Positions 52,993-63,212 of a DNA stretch of 64,000 nt are shown piece by piece. Positions within the stretch are counted from its first letter, which is position 1. The number at the start of each line of letters is the position of its first letter. A program made the position numbers and the translations under genes. Under the pieces are notes generated by a model. The model was not told the origin of the DNA. It searched no databases and worked only from the letters and a program-made list of their open reading frames with translations. The DNA is from Streptomyces lavendulae subsp. lavendulae. Its GTDB lineage: Bacteria > Actinomycetota > Actinomycetes > Streptomycetales > Streptomycetaceae. Location of the stretch: NCBI RefSeq assembly GCF_002803845.1, contig NZ_CP024985.1, positions 8,567,501 to 8,631,500 on the forward strand. The letters are read 5' to 3'.

Positions 52993-53685
52993 TCATGCCC
53001 CCGCTCCGGTCGCACGCCACGGAGCCTGCGGCATCGCGACCGCGTCGTCGGGCAGCGGCTGCAGGGGGACGTTCAGCACTCCGTCGACGAGGCTGGCCCT
53101 GAACCAGCGATACCGCTCGCCCTGCGGCGTGTACGCGATGGAGTGCAGCATCACGCCCAGCTCCTCGGTACGAGCGATGGGGCCGACCGCCTTCGAGGAG
53201 TCCGCGGGACCGAAGAACGCGGTGAACTCCCGGCAACCGAAAAACGGCTGAGAGAAGCTAGCCCCGCGCTCCACCCGGCGCCGCAACTGCTCACGGAACT
53301 TCTCCTGCGGAGCACCCGCGTGCGCAGCGGTGACCACCTGGGCCCCGATGCGATACCGGACGTCCTGCAATGCCATCGTGCTGCGCTGGTCCCGGTCTGC
53401 CTCAACGTCGTAGCGCCGGCTGGAGTCCGCACGCAGATCCCGCACCGTGGCCGCATTGATCGTGGACTTGACCTCGTTGCGTCGCACCTGCACCCACTGA
53501 ATAGGCGACAGCACCTCGATCTTGGTGATCACATAGCTGAACTCCGGTTTCCAGAAGATCGCCTCCAGGAGGCCCCGGGCCGCCGAGGGGGTCATCACCG
53601 GGTAGCTCACCCGCTCGGCCTTCAGTTCCGGCCGCGTGAAGCAGGCCAGCTCCCCCCAGGTCTCGACCACCAGATCGGGGAACAC
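52993..53685 (-). CDS. cas5: CRISPR Cas5, type I-C crRNA-processing subunit
   Basis: 230 residues from GTG 53685 (GGGGG four bases upstream). The longer frame to 53841 adds non-family sequence. In I-C systems Cas5 replaces Cas6 and cuts the repeat hairpin. Landmarks: ETWGELACFTRPELKAERVS, then YPVMTPSAARGLLEAIFWKP, VQVRRNEVKSTIN and SFSQPFFGCREFTAFFGP. Stop lies 4 bp before the cas8c start. Since crRNA cleavage depends on the repeat stem, its preserved hairpin in diverged repeats is relevant. Confidence 0.95.
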   Translation of the reverse strand: MFPDLVVETWGELACFTRPELKAERVSYPVMTPSAARGLLEAIFWKPEFSYVITKIEVLSPIQWVQVRRNEVKSTINAATVRDLRADSSRRYDVEADRDQRSTMALQDVRYRIGAQVVTAAHAGAPQEKFREQLRRRVERGASFSQPFFGCREFTAFFGPADSSKAVGPIARTEELGVMLHSIAYTPQGERYRWFRASLVDGVLNVPLQPLPDDAVAMPQAPWRATGAGA

Positions 53686-54125
53686 CCAGCCCCCGTTACC
53701 ACGCCCCGCGGCCCTGCGCTCCTCCGAAGCCAACGTACGCAACTGTGTTACCTCACCTTCATGCCAGGCATGCGGACCGAACCCGCCCCGCGGCGTTCCC
53801 ACCGCGTCGGTTTCCCGCACCCTACGAGCCCCCACTGACAACGCGCGCTGAAGCCAACTGCCTTGAAATGAAGGCTTGTTCAGTGATATCGAAGCGTCTC
53901 GTTAGGTGCGGATCCACTATGGCAGCGCCAGCCCGTGGCCGTGCCGTCATGACTGAAAATGCTTCAGGCGTGACCACATGCCGCTCGTCTGTGGCCACGC
54001 CCGATTGGTGAATGGACCGAGCGAACTCGCCTCGATCACACTGTTTCTACCCTCAGCCCGCCCAGGCGAACTGCCGCTCGGTACCTGCAGGGCACCTCGC
54101 GACAGGGTAGCCACCCGCTCGCGCC
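53686..54125. promoter_or_regulatory. 440-bp gap between cas3 and cas5
   Basis: Unlike the usual tightly packed I-C operon, 440 bp separate the cas3 stop and the cas5 start. The part 53850-54020 is AT-richer than its surroundings and holds no credible gene, so cas5-cas8c-cas7 may have their own promoter here. No clear -10/-35 was assigned. Confidence 0.45.
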
Positions 54126-56399
54126 TCAGAAGAGATATCCCGCACGATCCTCCGGCTCGAAGGGGTCCAGGCCCCTCTCCTCGTCGTAGCTGCCACACCA
54201 CAGGACGAGATCACCGACTACCGGTTCCGCCAGCCCGCACGACAGAGCCGCGTGGACCTCATGACGAGGCAGAGCGGCCATGTGCGGCTGCAGCCGACGA
54301 AGAACCTCCGGACCGCACGGATACGGGCGGCGCAGGGCCGCGACATCCGCCTCCATCGCTGCCCTGTCCTCCTCACACCGGACCACCACCACGGGCTGCG
54401 AGTACTGGTCGGCAATCATCTGGAAGTCCTTGGCGACCTGCGGGAAATCCAGTGCCTGCCGAGACGCCTCGATGTGACTGCCCATGCCCTCCCCTCCCAC
54501 CACCTGGTAGGCGTACCGCTGCCTGTAGTAGGAGGCCAGAGCATCAAGATCGTCGGGAAAGGCCAGTCCAGGGCCGAAAAACTCGGATGTCGCCTCCAGC
54601 GCGGCGGTGTAGGAGGGATCCTTGGGCTGGCCCCCGTCCTGGGCCCGGAAAACCACCGTGACGCCTTCCGGGAGACGCCCGTCACGGTTGCAGCGGCCGG
54701 CTGCCTGCTGCAAGGACTCGGCCGGCGCCCATGCCCGGTAGACCCAGGGGAAGTCCACATCCACACCAGCTTCGATCAAGGAAGTCGACACCACACGAAC
54801 CGGCAGCCCCTCCTTCAAATCCTTCCGAATCGATGTGATGCCCTCCTGCCGGTGTCCGGCCGTCATACGCGTCGACAAGTGCCGGACACGCCCCTCGCAC
54901 CTCTCCGTGAGCATGCGATGCAAGAGAGCCGCATCCCGCGTGGTGTTCACGATGGCCAACACCTGCTCACCCGCATCCGCGATCTCCTCCGCGATGCTTT
55001 CCCACGTAACGCCCACATCCATCCGCCACTCGTAGCGCACCCTGTGCAGCTCCCGGAACAGCCGGGCGACATCGCTCACCACCCCGCGGCGCTCAAGCCC
55101 CTCAAGCCGAGGCATAGACCAGAACTCGGGCTGAGTCGCCGAAACCAGTACGACCGACACCCCGAAATGCTCCACCAGCCCCCGCAGAACGCTCAGGATC
55201 GGGAGCAGAAGCCTGTCAGGCAGCGCCTGGACCTCATCCAGGACGATCACACTCCCAGCCAGCCGGTGCAGCTTGCGCATCGCCGACGGCTTGCGGTCGA
55301 ACAGCGACTGGAACAACTGCACGGTCGTCGTCACGACGAAGGGGGCATCCCAGTTCTCCGCTGCCAGGCGTGACCAGACGCCGTTCCCCTCATCATCCAG
55401 CTCCACGGAACTGTGGTGCTCCAGCACCACAGGCTCGCCTTCCGCCTCCGACCGCGGATCCAGCATGTCCCGGTAGACCTGGGCATTCTGCTGCGTGATG
55501 CTGATGAAAGGCACCACCACCACAACCCGACGCATGCCATAAGCGGCAGCATGATGCAGAGCGAACCCACCAGCCGACAGAGTCTTCCCTCCACCCGTCG
55601 GCACATGCAGCACATACATCCCAGGCGGCCCAGCAGCAGCAGCCAATGCCTGCTCATACACGGCGCCCCGCACCTCATCCACAGGTGACTTCTCACGCCT
55701 GGCAAGCATCTCGTGCCGGCGCGCCTCAAACCGCGCTGCCAACACAGCCAGATCAGCCAGCCGACTCAGCCGCACAGGCCTCCCGGCGAAGTGCGCCTCT
55801 GTATCAAGGAAGTCAGCATCAACCAGGCAACTGAACAGCATCCGCACCAGCAGATCCATCCGCAGCCGTAGTTCACGCGCCGGGATCTGCAAGTCGGTCA
55901 GCCAGGGCGGCGGCGGAATCCGTCCACTCCGCAGAATCTCGGGAACGACCCCAGCGACCCTCACGGTCGCCTCCCTGGCCGCCTGCCCCTCCACGCCCGT
56001 GCCCGCAAGCTCAGCCAGCACAGCCCCCAACTCCTGCAAGGAAGGCATACCACCATGATGACCAAGCACCGGCGCAGCAAAGGGCCGACCCAACACCTCC
56101 GCCGCCAGAAGCGCACCCGCACCCTTGTGCGGAACCCCTACCCTGCCCCCAAGACGCTCAGCCCGCTCCAGAGCAACCTGCCACGCACAACTCCCCTTCC
56201 CCACGTCATGCACGAGGGCGAGGTACTCCGCGGAAGGCCCCATCCCGAAGGCACCTCCGAAGACACACGCCAGCGAAGCAGATCCCCGTAAGTGATCCTG
56301 CACCGTGTGCCGTAAGCCGCTGACGTCGCTACGACTGTGGGCCCACAGCGGCTCGCCAGGGTCTTCGCTGTCTCCGGGTTCCACCGATAGGCTCGACAT
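54126..56399 (-). CDS. cas3: CRISPR helicase-nuclease Cas3 (HD plus DExH), type I-C
   Basis: 757 residues from ATG 56399. An N-terminal HD nuclease (LWAHS, then YLALVHDVGKGSCAWQ, VLGHHGGMPS) is fused to a superfamily 2 helicase: motif I VPTGGGKTLSAGG, motif II VIVLDEVQALP, motif III VLVSATQPEFW, motif VI QQAAGRCNRDG. Cas3 unwinds and degrades DNA marked by Cascade. All catalytic motifs appear intact. It is divergent from array 1, whose first repeat is 188 bp away. An upstream extension of the frame to 56525 has no family similarity. Confidence 0.95.
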   Translation of the reverse strand: MSSLSVEPGDSEDPGEPLWAHSRSDVSGLRHTVQDHLRGSASLACVFGGAFGMGPSAEYLALVHDVGKGSCAWQVALERAERLGGRVGVPHKGAGALLAAEVLGRPFAAPVLGHHGGMPSLQELGAVLAELAGTGVEGQAAREATVRVAGVVPEILRSGRIPPPPWLTDLQIPARELRLRMDLLVRMLFSCLVDADFLDTEAHFAGRPVRLSRLADLAVLAARFEARRHEMLARREKSPVDEVRGAVYEQALAAAAGPPGMYVLHVPTGGGKTLSAGGFALHHAAAYGMRRVVVVVPFISITQQNAQVYRDMLDPRSEAEGEPVVLEHHSSVELDDEGNGVWSRLAAENWDAPFVVTTTVQLFQSLFDRKPSAMRKLHRLAGSVIVLDEVQALPDRLLLPILSVLRGLVEHFGVSVVLVSATQPEFWSMPRLEGLERRGVVSDVARLFRELHRVRYEWRMDVGVTWESIAEEIADAGEQVLAIVNTTRDAALLHRMLTERCEGRVRHLSTRMTAGHRQEGITSIRKDLKEGLPVRVVSTSLIEAGVDVDFPWVYRAWAPAESLQQAAGRCNRDGRLPEGVTVVFRAQDGGQPKDPSYTAALEATSEFFGPGLAFPDDLDALASYYRQRYAYQVVGGEGMGSHIEASRQALDFPQVAKDFQMIADQYSQPVVVVRCEEDRAAMEADVAALRRPYPCGPEVLRRLQPHMAALPRHEVHAALSCGLAEPVVGDLVLWCGSYDEERGLDPFEPEDRAGYLF

Positions 56400-56587
56400 G
56401 GTCAGGCAGCCTATGAGGCAGCACTGACAATCCGGTTCACGTGCATGAGAAGGGTGCTTCGGAACCCCAAGTGCACACGAGACACGCGACTTGCTCCGAG
56501 GTAAGACCAACCGGTTCGGCCCCATTTGGTCCTCGGCGTCGGACCTTTGATCGACCTAGGTACTCTGAATCATGCAGTTCAGCCGCC
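56400..56587 (+). promoter_or_regulatory. Divergent region between cas3 and array 1, probable CRISPR leader
   Basis: 188 bp with lower GC than the array, lying upstream of the best-conserved repeats. Repeats end in ATCGCAAC on this strand, which implies transcription rightward, so this is the expected leader and array promoter as well as the cas3 promoter. Confidence 0.6.
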
Positions 56588-59500
56588 GTGGCGGTCGTCC
56601 TTCGGGACGACCGAGGATCGCAACCTGACGTTCTGGGCAGCGAAGGAGTCGGCGGAGGCGGGTGGCGGTCGTCCTTCGGGACGGCCGAGGATCGCAACGC
56701 CATCGGCGCCGTGGCCTGGTGCGTGCCGTACGTGGTGGCGGTCGTCCTTCGGGACGACCGAGGATCGCAACAGCGCACCCGCATCGAGCAGCTGTCCTGG
56801 GTGCTGGTGTGGCGGTCGTCCTTCGGGACGACCGAGGATCGCAACCCCAAGCCCGCCCGGGGCCAGAACGGGAAGGGTGGCGGTGGCGGTCGTCCTTCGG
56901 GACGACCGAGGATCGCAACCACAGGCCGAAGTGGGCGAGGACACCGGTCGCGAAGTGGCGGTCGTCCTTCGGGACGACCGAGGATCGCAACCTGACTGCG
57001 AGACGTCCGCCGGAGCATCCGCCACGGTGGCGGTCGTCTTTCGGGACGACCGAGGATCGCAACAACCCAGCAGGTCACGGCCGCCATCAGGGACGGGAGT
57101 GGCGGTCGTCCTTCGGGACGACCGAGGATCGCAACGCCGCGGCCCTGGCCCGGATCACCGACGAAGTGCTGTGGCGGTCGTCCTTCGGGGCGACCGAGGA
57201 TCGCAACACCTTCCGCGTGGGCAGGGGCGGGCAGCGCCGGGCGGGTGGCGGTCGCGCTTCGGGACGACCGAGGATCGCAACCAGCGCGGCATCAGCCTCG
57301 CGACGCCTGGCCTGGAGGTGGCGGTCGCCCTTCGAGCTGACCGAGGATCGCAACCTGCACCACCGGCTGGTCGGGGAGCTCTACGGCATCGGTGTGGCGG
57401 TCGTCCTTTGGGACGACCGAGGATCGCAACCCCGAACCGGGGACCCCCCGTGATGATCAGATTCGGAGTGGCGGTCCCTCGCTACGACCGAGGATCGCAA
57501 CGGCGCGCTCGTGAAGGAGATGAAGAAGCGCGGGCTGGTGGCGGTTGTCCTTCGGGACGACCGAGGATCGTACGTCGGAATCGCCTCGCTCCTCGGTCTC
57601 GACTGGTCCGGTGGCGGTCGTCCTTCGGGACGATCGAGGATCGCAACCCGCTTCCTGCTCGTCGTACAGCTCGGCGGCGCGGGCTTGGCGGTTGCCCTTC
57701 AGGACGACCGAGGATCGCAACACCAGCGGCACGACAGGCACGTCGGCCGGCACGCCGGGGTGGCGGTCTCCCTTCGGGGCGACCGAGAATCGCAACACGC
57801 TCCTCCGTCTGGCGGAAGTGGGCGGAGTCGGGGTGGCGGTCGTCCTTCGGGACGACCGAGGATCGCAACGCCGGAACGCTCGACAGCCGAGTGCGCCGAG
57901 CCCTCGTGGCGGTCGTCCTTCGGGGCGACCGAGGATCGCAACGCGTACTCCGCGATCCGGAAGGCGAGTTCGCCGACGGTGGCGGTCGTCCTCCCACGCG
58001 ACTGAGGGAACGAAATGTCGAGCGCGCGTGGTGGACCTGTACGACGATGGTGGCGGTCGTCTGCTTCGGGACGACCGAGGATCGCAACCGGAGTTACAGA
58101 TTCGGAGGTGACGCCATGGCTGTGGTGGCGGTCGTCCTTCGGGACGATCGAGGATCGCAACGACTGGCCGAACGTACAGCGGGCGACCCGGTGCGGGTGG
58201 CGGTTGCCCCTCGGGGTGACCGAGGTTCGCAACCTCGGGGTGGGCGGAGATCGCTCTGCGGAGCCGGCATGGCGGTTGCCATTCGGGTGACCGAGGATCG
58301 CAACATCGACGCGTCCAAGCTGGGCGCAGACACGGCCGTAGGGGCGGTCGCCTTTCGGGACGACCGAGGATCGCAACTGCACGGCGGTGCTGATTCCGGC
58401 GCCCATGCCGTTGAGTGGCGGTCGCCCTTCGGGACGACCAAGGATCGCAACCAGACCAGACCGGTGGAGCCCCGGCCGTCCGCCGCGCGGCGGTCGCCCT
58501 TCGGGGCGACCGAGGATCGCAACGACCACGACCAGGCCGCAGAGCAACAGCGCGCGGCGGGTGGAAGTTGTCCTTCGGGGTGACTGAGGATCGCAACCAC
58601 CAGCACACGGACAACCCGATCGATACGGACTACTGTGGCGGTTGCCCTCAGGGGTGACTGAGGATCGCAACAGGGTGTCGGCGGGGCCTGTCGTGTGGGG
58701 GAGTGCGGGTGGCGGTCGCCGTTCGGGACGACCGAGGATCGCAACAACCAGATTGCCGATGCTCTCGGCCTGGACGAGCAGGTGGTGGTAGCCCTTCGGG
58801 GCGACGGTGGATCGCAGCCAGGCTGGCCCGGTACGCGAGCCGCGTCGGCTGCTGGGGTCGTAGTCGTCCTCCCGCACGACTGAGGAACGAAACGTCGAGC
58901 GCGCGCGGTGGACCTGTACGACGATGGTGGCGGTCGCCCTTCGGAACGGCCGAGGATCGCAACCTCTTCCACGTCGCACTCAGCCGGATGCGGGCCGGCG
59001 TGGCGGTCGCCCTCGGGACGACCGGGGATCGCAACTTCGGGAACCAAGGTGATCCGCCCTGGCAGGGGCGGTGGTGGCGGTCGTCCTTTGGGATGACCGA
59101 GGATCGCAACTTCGCGTTCGAGGCCATCTGCTCGTTGAGGCGGTACGTGACGGTCGCCCTTCGGGACGACCGAGGATTGCAATGCTTCCGGCACGGTGGG
59201 GGCGACGGCCAGCTGCCGGGGCGGTTGCCTTTCGGGGCGACTGGGGATCGCAACACCGAGTACTTCACGAACACCGGCAGCGGGTCCGATGTGGCGGTCG
59301 CCCTTCCGGGCGACAGAGGATCGGAACGTAAGGTTGTGTGTGGTCCTGGCACCGGCTGCAGGTGTCGGTCGCCCTTCGGGACGACCGCGGATGGCAACTT
59401 CGCCTGCGCCGGGACGGCGGCCGCAGGCCGGGCCGTGGCGGTCGCCTTTTTGGGGCGACCGAGAATCGCAACGCCGGGGTCGGCGGGTCCAGCAAGGGCG

Positions 59501-59693
59501 CCACCGCAGGTGGCGGTCGTCCTGCGGGGCGACCGAGGATCGCAACATCGACTGCATCGAGGACAAGACGGCGCTGTCCGCCTGGTGGCGGTCGTCCTGC
59601 GGAGGGACCGAGGATCGCAACACCTGGACGAAGTTTCCGTCAGCAAGTCCGTCCTGAGTGGCGGTCGCGCTTCGGGCGACCGAGGATCGCAAC
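56588..59693 (+). CRISPR. CRISPR array 1, about 43 repeats
   Basis: 37-bp repeats beginning GTGGCGGTCG and ending GAGGATCGCAAC, with an 8-bp stem (GGTCGTCC / GGACGACC) around TTCG. Spacers are 34-39 bp (period 72-76). The first nine repeats are almost identical; from the tenth on, most carry substitutions, and by 58780-59690 many have four or more, while the stem and ATCGCAAC are mostly kept. At least two repeats (57979 and 58855) are strongly diverged, ending GAACGAAAT or GAACGAAAC. Count is by eye. Confidence 0.96.
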
Positions 59694-59967
59694 TGACCGA
59701 GAGGGGGCCAGATGCCTCAGCCCCCCCGTTACCTTCTTCCTGGCTCCGCAATGGGGCTACCGGCCTTCGGGTCCGGCATGACTTCCCCCCCCTTGTTGCG
59801 GTTGATGATCCGGGGGGTGGTGTCACCGGGCCCGGAGGCATCGACGGACCGCTGATGAGGGGCTTGAGCACCGGCTTACCCGAGCCGGAGGAACTCTCCG
59901 TAACGTGGGTGTGGCAGCTCGGTGCCGAGGCAAGGCCGGACGAAAGCGTGAGCGGAGGGGCTCGCAC
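59694..59967. other. Left flank of the IS110 element, candidate bridge-RNA region
   Basis: 274 bp between the last repeat of array 1 and the transposase start, without a gene. IS110 elements encode a structured bridge RNA in the non-coding end upstream of the transposase. About 200 bp here (from ~59770) are available for it. The exact IS boundary was not found, as IS110 ends lack inverted repeats. Confidence 0.4.
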
Positions 59968-61224
59968 GTGATCGACACCAGCGACATCGACGTCTTCCTC
60001 GGCCTGGATGTCGGCAAGGGCGAACACCACGCCACCGCCGTCACCCCGGCAGGCAAGAAGGCCTTCGACAAGCGCCTGCCCAACACCGAACCCAAGCTCC
60101 GCGAGCTCTTCGCCAAGCTGCAGGCCAAGCACGGGACGGTGCTGGTCGTGGTCGATCAGCCCGCCTCGATCGGTGCTCTGCCGCTGGCGGTCGCCCGCAA
60201 CATGGGCTGCCCGATCGCCTACCTGCCGGGGCTGACGATGCGGCGGATCGCCGACCTCTACCCGGGCGAGGCGAAGACCGACGCGAAGGACGCGTTCATC
60301 ATCGCGGACGCCGCTCGCGCGATGCCTCACACGCTGCGGGCGGTCGACGGCGAGGACGAGACGATCGCCGAGCTGGAGATGATCGTCGGCTCCGATGACG
60401 ACCTGGCCGGCGAGGCAACCCGGGTCGCCAACCGGCTTCACGGCCTGCTGACCCAGATCCATCCGTCGCTGGAGCGAGTACTGGGGCCCCGGTTGCAGCA
60501 TCCGGCCGTCCTGATGCTGCTGGAACGGTTCGGGTCCCCGGCCCAGATCCGCAAGGCCGGACGGCGACGGCTGGTCACCCTGTTACGCCCGAAGGCTCCG
60601 AGGATGGCCGAGCGGCTGGTCGAGGAGATCTTCGCCGCCCTGGACGAGCAGACCGTCACCGTTCCGGGGACCGAGGCGGCCGCGCTGATCGTCCCGAGCC
60701 TGGCCGGATCGCTGACCGCTGTGCTTGGCCAGCGCAAGCTGCTGGCCGGGCGGATCGAGGAACTGCTGGAGGCCCACCCTCTTTCGAAGGTCCTGACCTC
60801 AATGCCCGGAGTCGGCGTCAGGACCGGAGCACGGATCCTGATCGAGGTCGGCGATGGCAGTACCTTCCCGACCGCCGGCCACCTCGCCGCCTACGCGGGC
60901 CTTGCTCCCGCGACCCGCAGTTCAGGGTCGTCGATCCGCGGCGAACAGCCCTCCCGAAGGGGGAACAAGCAGCTCAAACGGGCCTTCTTCCTCTCCGCGT
61001 TTGCCGCCCTCGGGGACCCTGCATCGCGGGCCTACTACGACAAGAAGATCAGCCAGGGAAAGCACCACACCCAGGCCCTGCTCTGCCTCGCCCGACGACG
61101 AGCCGACGTCCTCTTCGCCATGCTCCGCGACGGAACCTTCTACGAACCCCGGCCAGCCACTGCCATCAGTCGTTCATCGAGTCGGCATGCCGCCATGAGG
61201 ACTGTTTACGACCATGGCCAGTGA
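59968..61224 (+). CDS. IS110-family transposase (DEDD type)
   Basis: 418 residues from GTG 59968. The N-terminal RuvC-like DEDD domain has VFLGLDVGKGEHHATAVT, VLVVVDQPASIG and KTDAKDAFIIADAAR with the conserved Asp residues. The C-terminal Tnp20 domain has LTSMPGVGVRTGARILIEVG, then GHLAAYAGLAPATRSSGSSI and the catalytic Ser region. Frame intact. The last ~20 residues (after TFYEPR) read into sequence overlapping the convergent gene, so the IS end is near 61200. It is inserted between the two arrays. Confidence 0.93.
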   Translation: MIDTSDIDVFLGLDVGKGEHHATAVTPAGKKAFDKRLPNTEPKLRELFAKLQAKHGTVLVVVDQPASIGALPLAVARNMGCPIAYLPGLTMRRIADLYPGEAKTDAKDAFIIADAARAMPHTLRAVDGEDETIAELEMIVGSDDDLAGEATRVANRLHGLLTQIHPSLERVLGPRLQHPAVLMLLERFGSPAQIRKAGRRRLVTLLRPKAPRMAERLVEEIFAALDEQTVTVPGTEAAALIVPSLAGSLTAVLGQRKLLAGRIEELLEAHPLSKVLTSMPGVGVRTGARILIEVGDGSTFPTAGHLAAYAGLAPATRSSGSSIRGEQPSRRGNKQLKRAFFLSAFAALGDPASRAYYDKKISQGKHHTQALLCLARRRADVLFAMLRDGTFYEPRPATAISRSSSRHAAMRTVYDHGQ

Positions 61225-61572
61225 CCCAGCGACAAGGTAGTAGTGATCCGGGAAGTACTCGATGTGCTGGTGCCCGCCGTCGTCCATCTCCGCAATCGAC
61301 TGAACTTCGTCAGCAAGAGCCGTCAAGCCCAGCCGGTCACCCTCGATGAGTAGAGCGCTGCGCTCCGAGTCAACTCGGATACGGACACCCGGGCCGCTGG
61401 TGCTCACCACCTCGACTGAAGCCAGTTCAGTGCCCCCGAAGCTCGGTTCAGCCGAGGCGGTGGTTTCCGTGCCACCCTTCCCCGCGGCGAGGGCGAAGGC
61501 CAGGACGGCGAGTTCCGCCGCACCGCCCGAGACGTCCACCCCATCCTCATCGGGAAAGAACAGAACCCTCAT
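61174..61572 (-). CDS. Hypothetical protein, possible immunity-type
   Basis: 132 residues from ATG 61572. It begins RVLFFPDEDGVDVSGGAAEL, then VRIRVDSERSALLIEGDRLG and ends HQHIEYFPDHYYLVAGSLAM. The pattern of strands with a terminal EYFPDHYYL is known from small Streptomyces proteins of unknown role. Its last 51 bp overlap the IS110 reading frame on the other strand, so its C-terminus may have been replaced by the insertion. It lies between the IS and array 2. Confidence 0.65.
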   Translation of the reverse strand: MRVLFFPDEDGVDVSGGAAELAVLAFALAAGKGGTETTASAEPSFGGTELASVEVVSTSGPGVRIRVDSERSALLIEGDRLGLTALADEVQSIAEMDDGGHQHIEYFPDHYYLVAGSLAMVVNSPHGGMPTR

Positions 61573-61716
61573 CCGCCACAACCCCTTCGGTTCCACAACG
61601 CCAGACTCAACGACCAGAGCCGTTGCCCCTGGTCAACCGGGCTTCCCCGGCTCAAGGCCAGCCGTCACGGACATTACCCACCGCTTGACGAAACCCATAG
61701 GGGCACCCCCCCCCGC

Positions 61717-63212
61717 GTGGCGGTCGCCCTTCGGGACGACCGAGGATCGCAACGACTGGCCGAACGCACAGCGGGCGGCCCGGACCGGGTGGCGGTTGCC
61801 CTTCGGGGTGACCGAGGTTCGCAACCTCGGGGTGGGCGGAGATCGCTCCGCGGAGCCGGAATGGCGGTTGCCATTCGAGTGACCGAGGATCGCAACCTCG
61901 GCACGGACAAGCGCCTGTACTGGACGCACGACGTGGCGGTCGTCCGTCGGGACGACCGAGGATCGCAACGAGTCGATGGGGTTGCCCCGGTACGTCGTCA
62001 GCAAGGGGTGGCGGCCGCCCTTCGGGACGACGAGGATCGCAACAACCGTCACCCGCGGCTGACGGTCCCCCTTGTCGGGTCGTGGTGGTCGTCCTTCGGG
62101 ACGACCGAGGATCGCAACGACGGACCTAGGGACACCCGAGCCTGTGGAGCTGACGTGGCGGTCGCCCTTCGGGACGACCGAGGATCGCAACCTGACAACG
62201 GCGCCAACCTTGCCGGGGCCGTCCGGGTGGCGGTTGCCCTTCGGGATGACCGAGGATCGCAACCCCACAGTGGGAAGCGACAGGCGCCGGGGAAGCTGGT
62301 GGTGGTCGCCCTTCGGGATGACCGAGGATCGCAACACCAAGTGGGAGGACGAGGAGACTACCAACACGAGTGGCGGTCGCCCTTCGGGGCGACCGAGGAT
62401 CGCAACGTCGGGTGCTGTACCCGCCCGATCGAGCGCACCGGGTTGCGGTTGCCTTTCGAGGTGACCGAGGATCGCAACCGCACGGACCGGCTTGAGAATG
62501 ACTCCGGCCAGCTCGTGGCGGTCGCCCTTTGGGACGACCGAGGATCGCAACGAGGGTGTCCTCTTCGATCGGGACCCGCGCGCGGGCGTGGCGGTCGTCC
62601 TTTGGGACGACCGAGGTTCGCAACTTCACCGGGTACTCGATCGTCTCACCGGAACCCGTGGCGGCGGTCGCCCTTCGGGGCGACCGAGGATCGCAACTCC
62701 TCCACCCACGCGCGGCCGACGAGTGCGTGCGTCGTGGCGGTTGCCCTTCGGGATGACCGAGGATCGCAACTATGTGCAGTACGACACGCGGACCCTGCCA
62801 GGGGTGCGGCGGTGGCCCTCCGGGGCGACCGAGGATCGCAACGAGGCGGACACGTTCAGCAAGCGTGGCGTTCCGCTGGTGGCGGCCGCCCTTCAGGGCG
62901 ATTGAGGATCGTAACGACTTGGCCGTCGCGCGCTTGTGGGCGGACTCGTCGGCGTGGCGGTCGCCCCGCGGGGCGTCCGTGGATCGCAACGACTGGCCGA
63001 ACGTACAGCGGGCGGCCCCGTGGCGGATGGCGGTTACCCTTCAAGGTGACTGAGGATCGCAACGGCCGGCCCCACGAGTCGGCCATCATCTGGGCCGATT
63101 GTGGCGGTCGCCATTCAGGGTGACCGAGGATCGCAACTCCGCCTCGGAAAGGGCGGTCACGACGGTGCCGAGGTCGTGGCGGTCGCCCTTCGGGACGACC
63201 GAGGATCGCAAC
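61717..63212 (+). CRISPR. CRISPR array 2, about 21 repeats
   Basis: Same repeat family and orientation as array 1, period 71-75 bp. Most repeats carry GGTCGCCC/GGGACGACC or GGTTGCCC variants. The last repeat (63176-63212) is near consensus. The first two spacers (61754-61788 and 61826-61859) are nearly identical to two consecutive spacers of array 1 (58162-58196 and 58234-58268). No leader-like region precedes it; upstream is a hypothetical gene and the IS110. It is best read as a duplicated or separated block of array 1. Confidence 0.95.

Noticed and set aside
56588..63212. Many long open frames across both CRISPR arrays (for example 56526-58583 and 58648-60501) encoding repeated WRSSFGTTEDRN-like or RSSVVPKDDRH-like units
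   Set aside because: They are translations of CRISPR repeats, whose period and GC content keep frames open. There are no start signals or family similarity.
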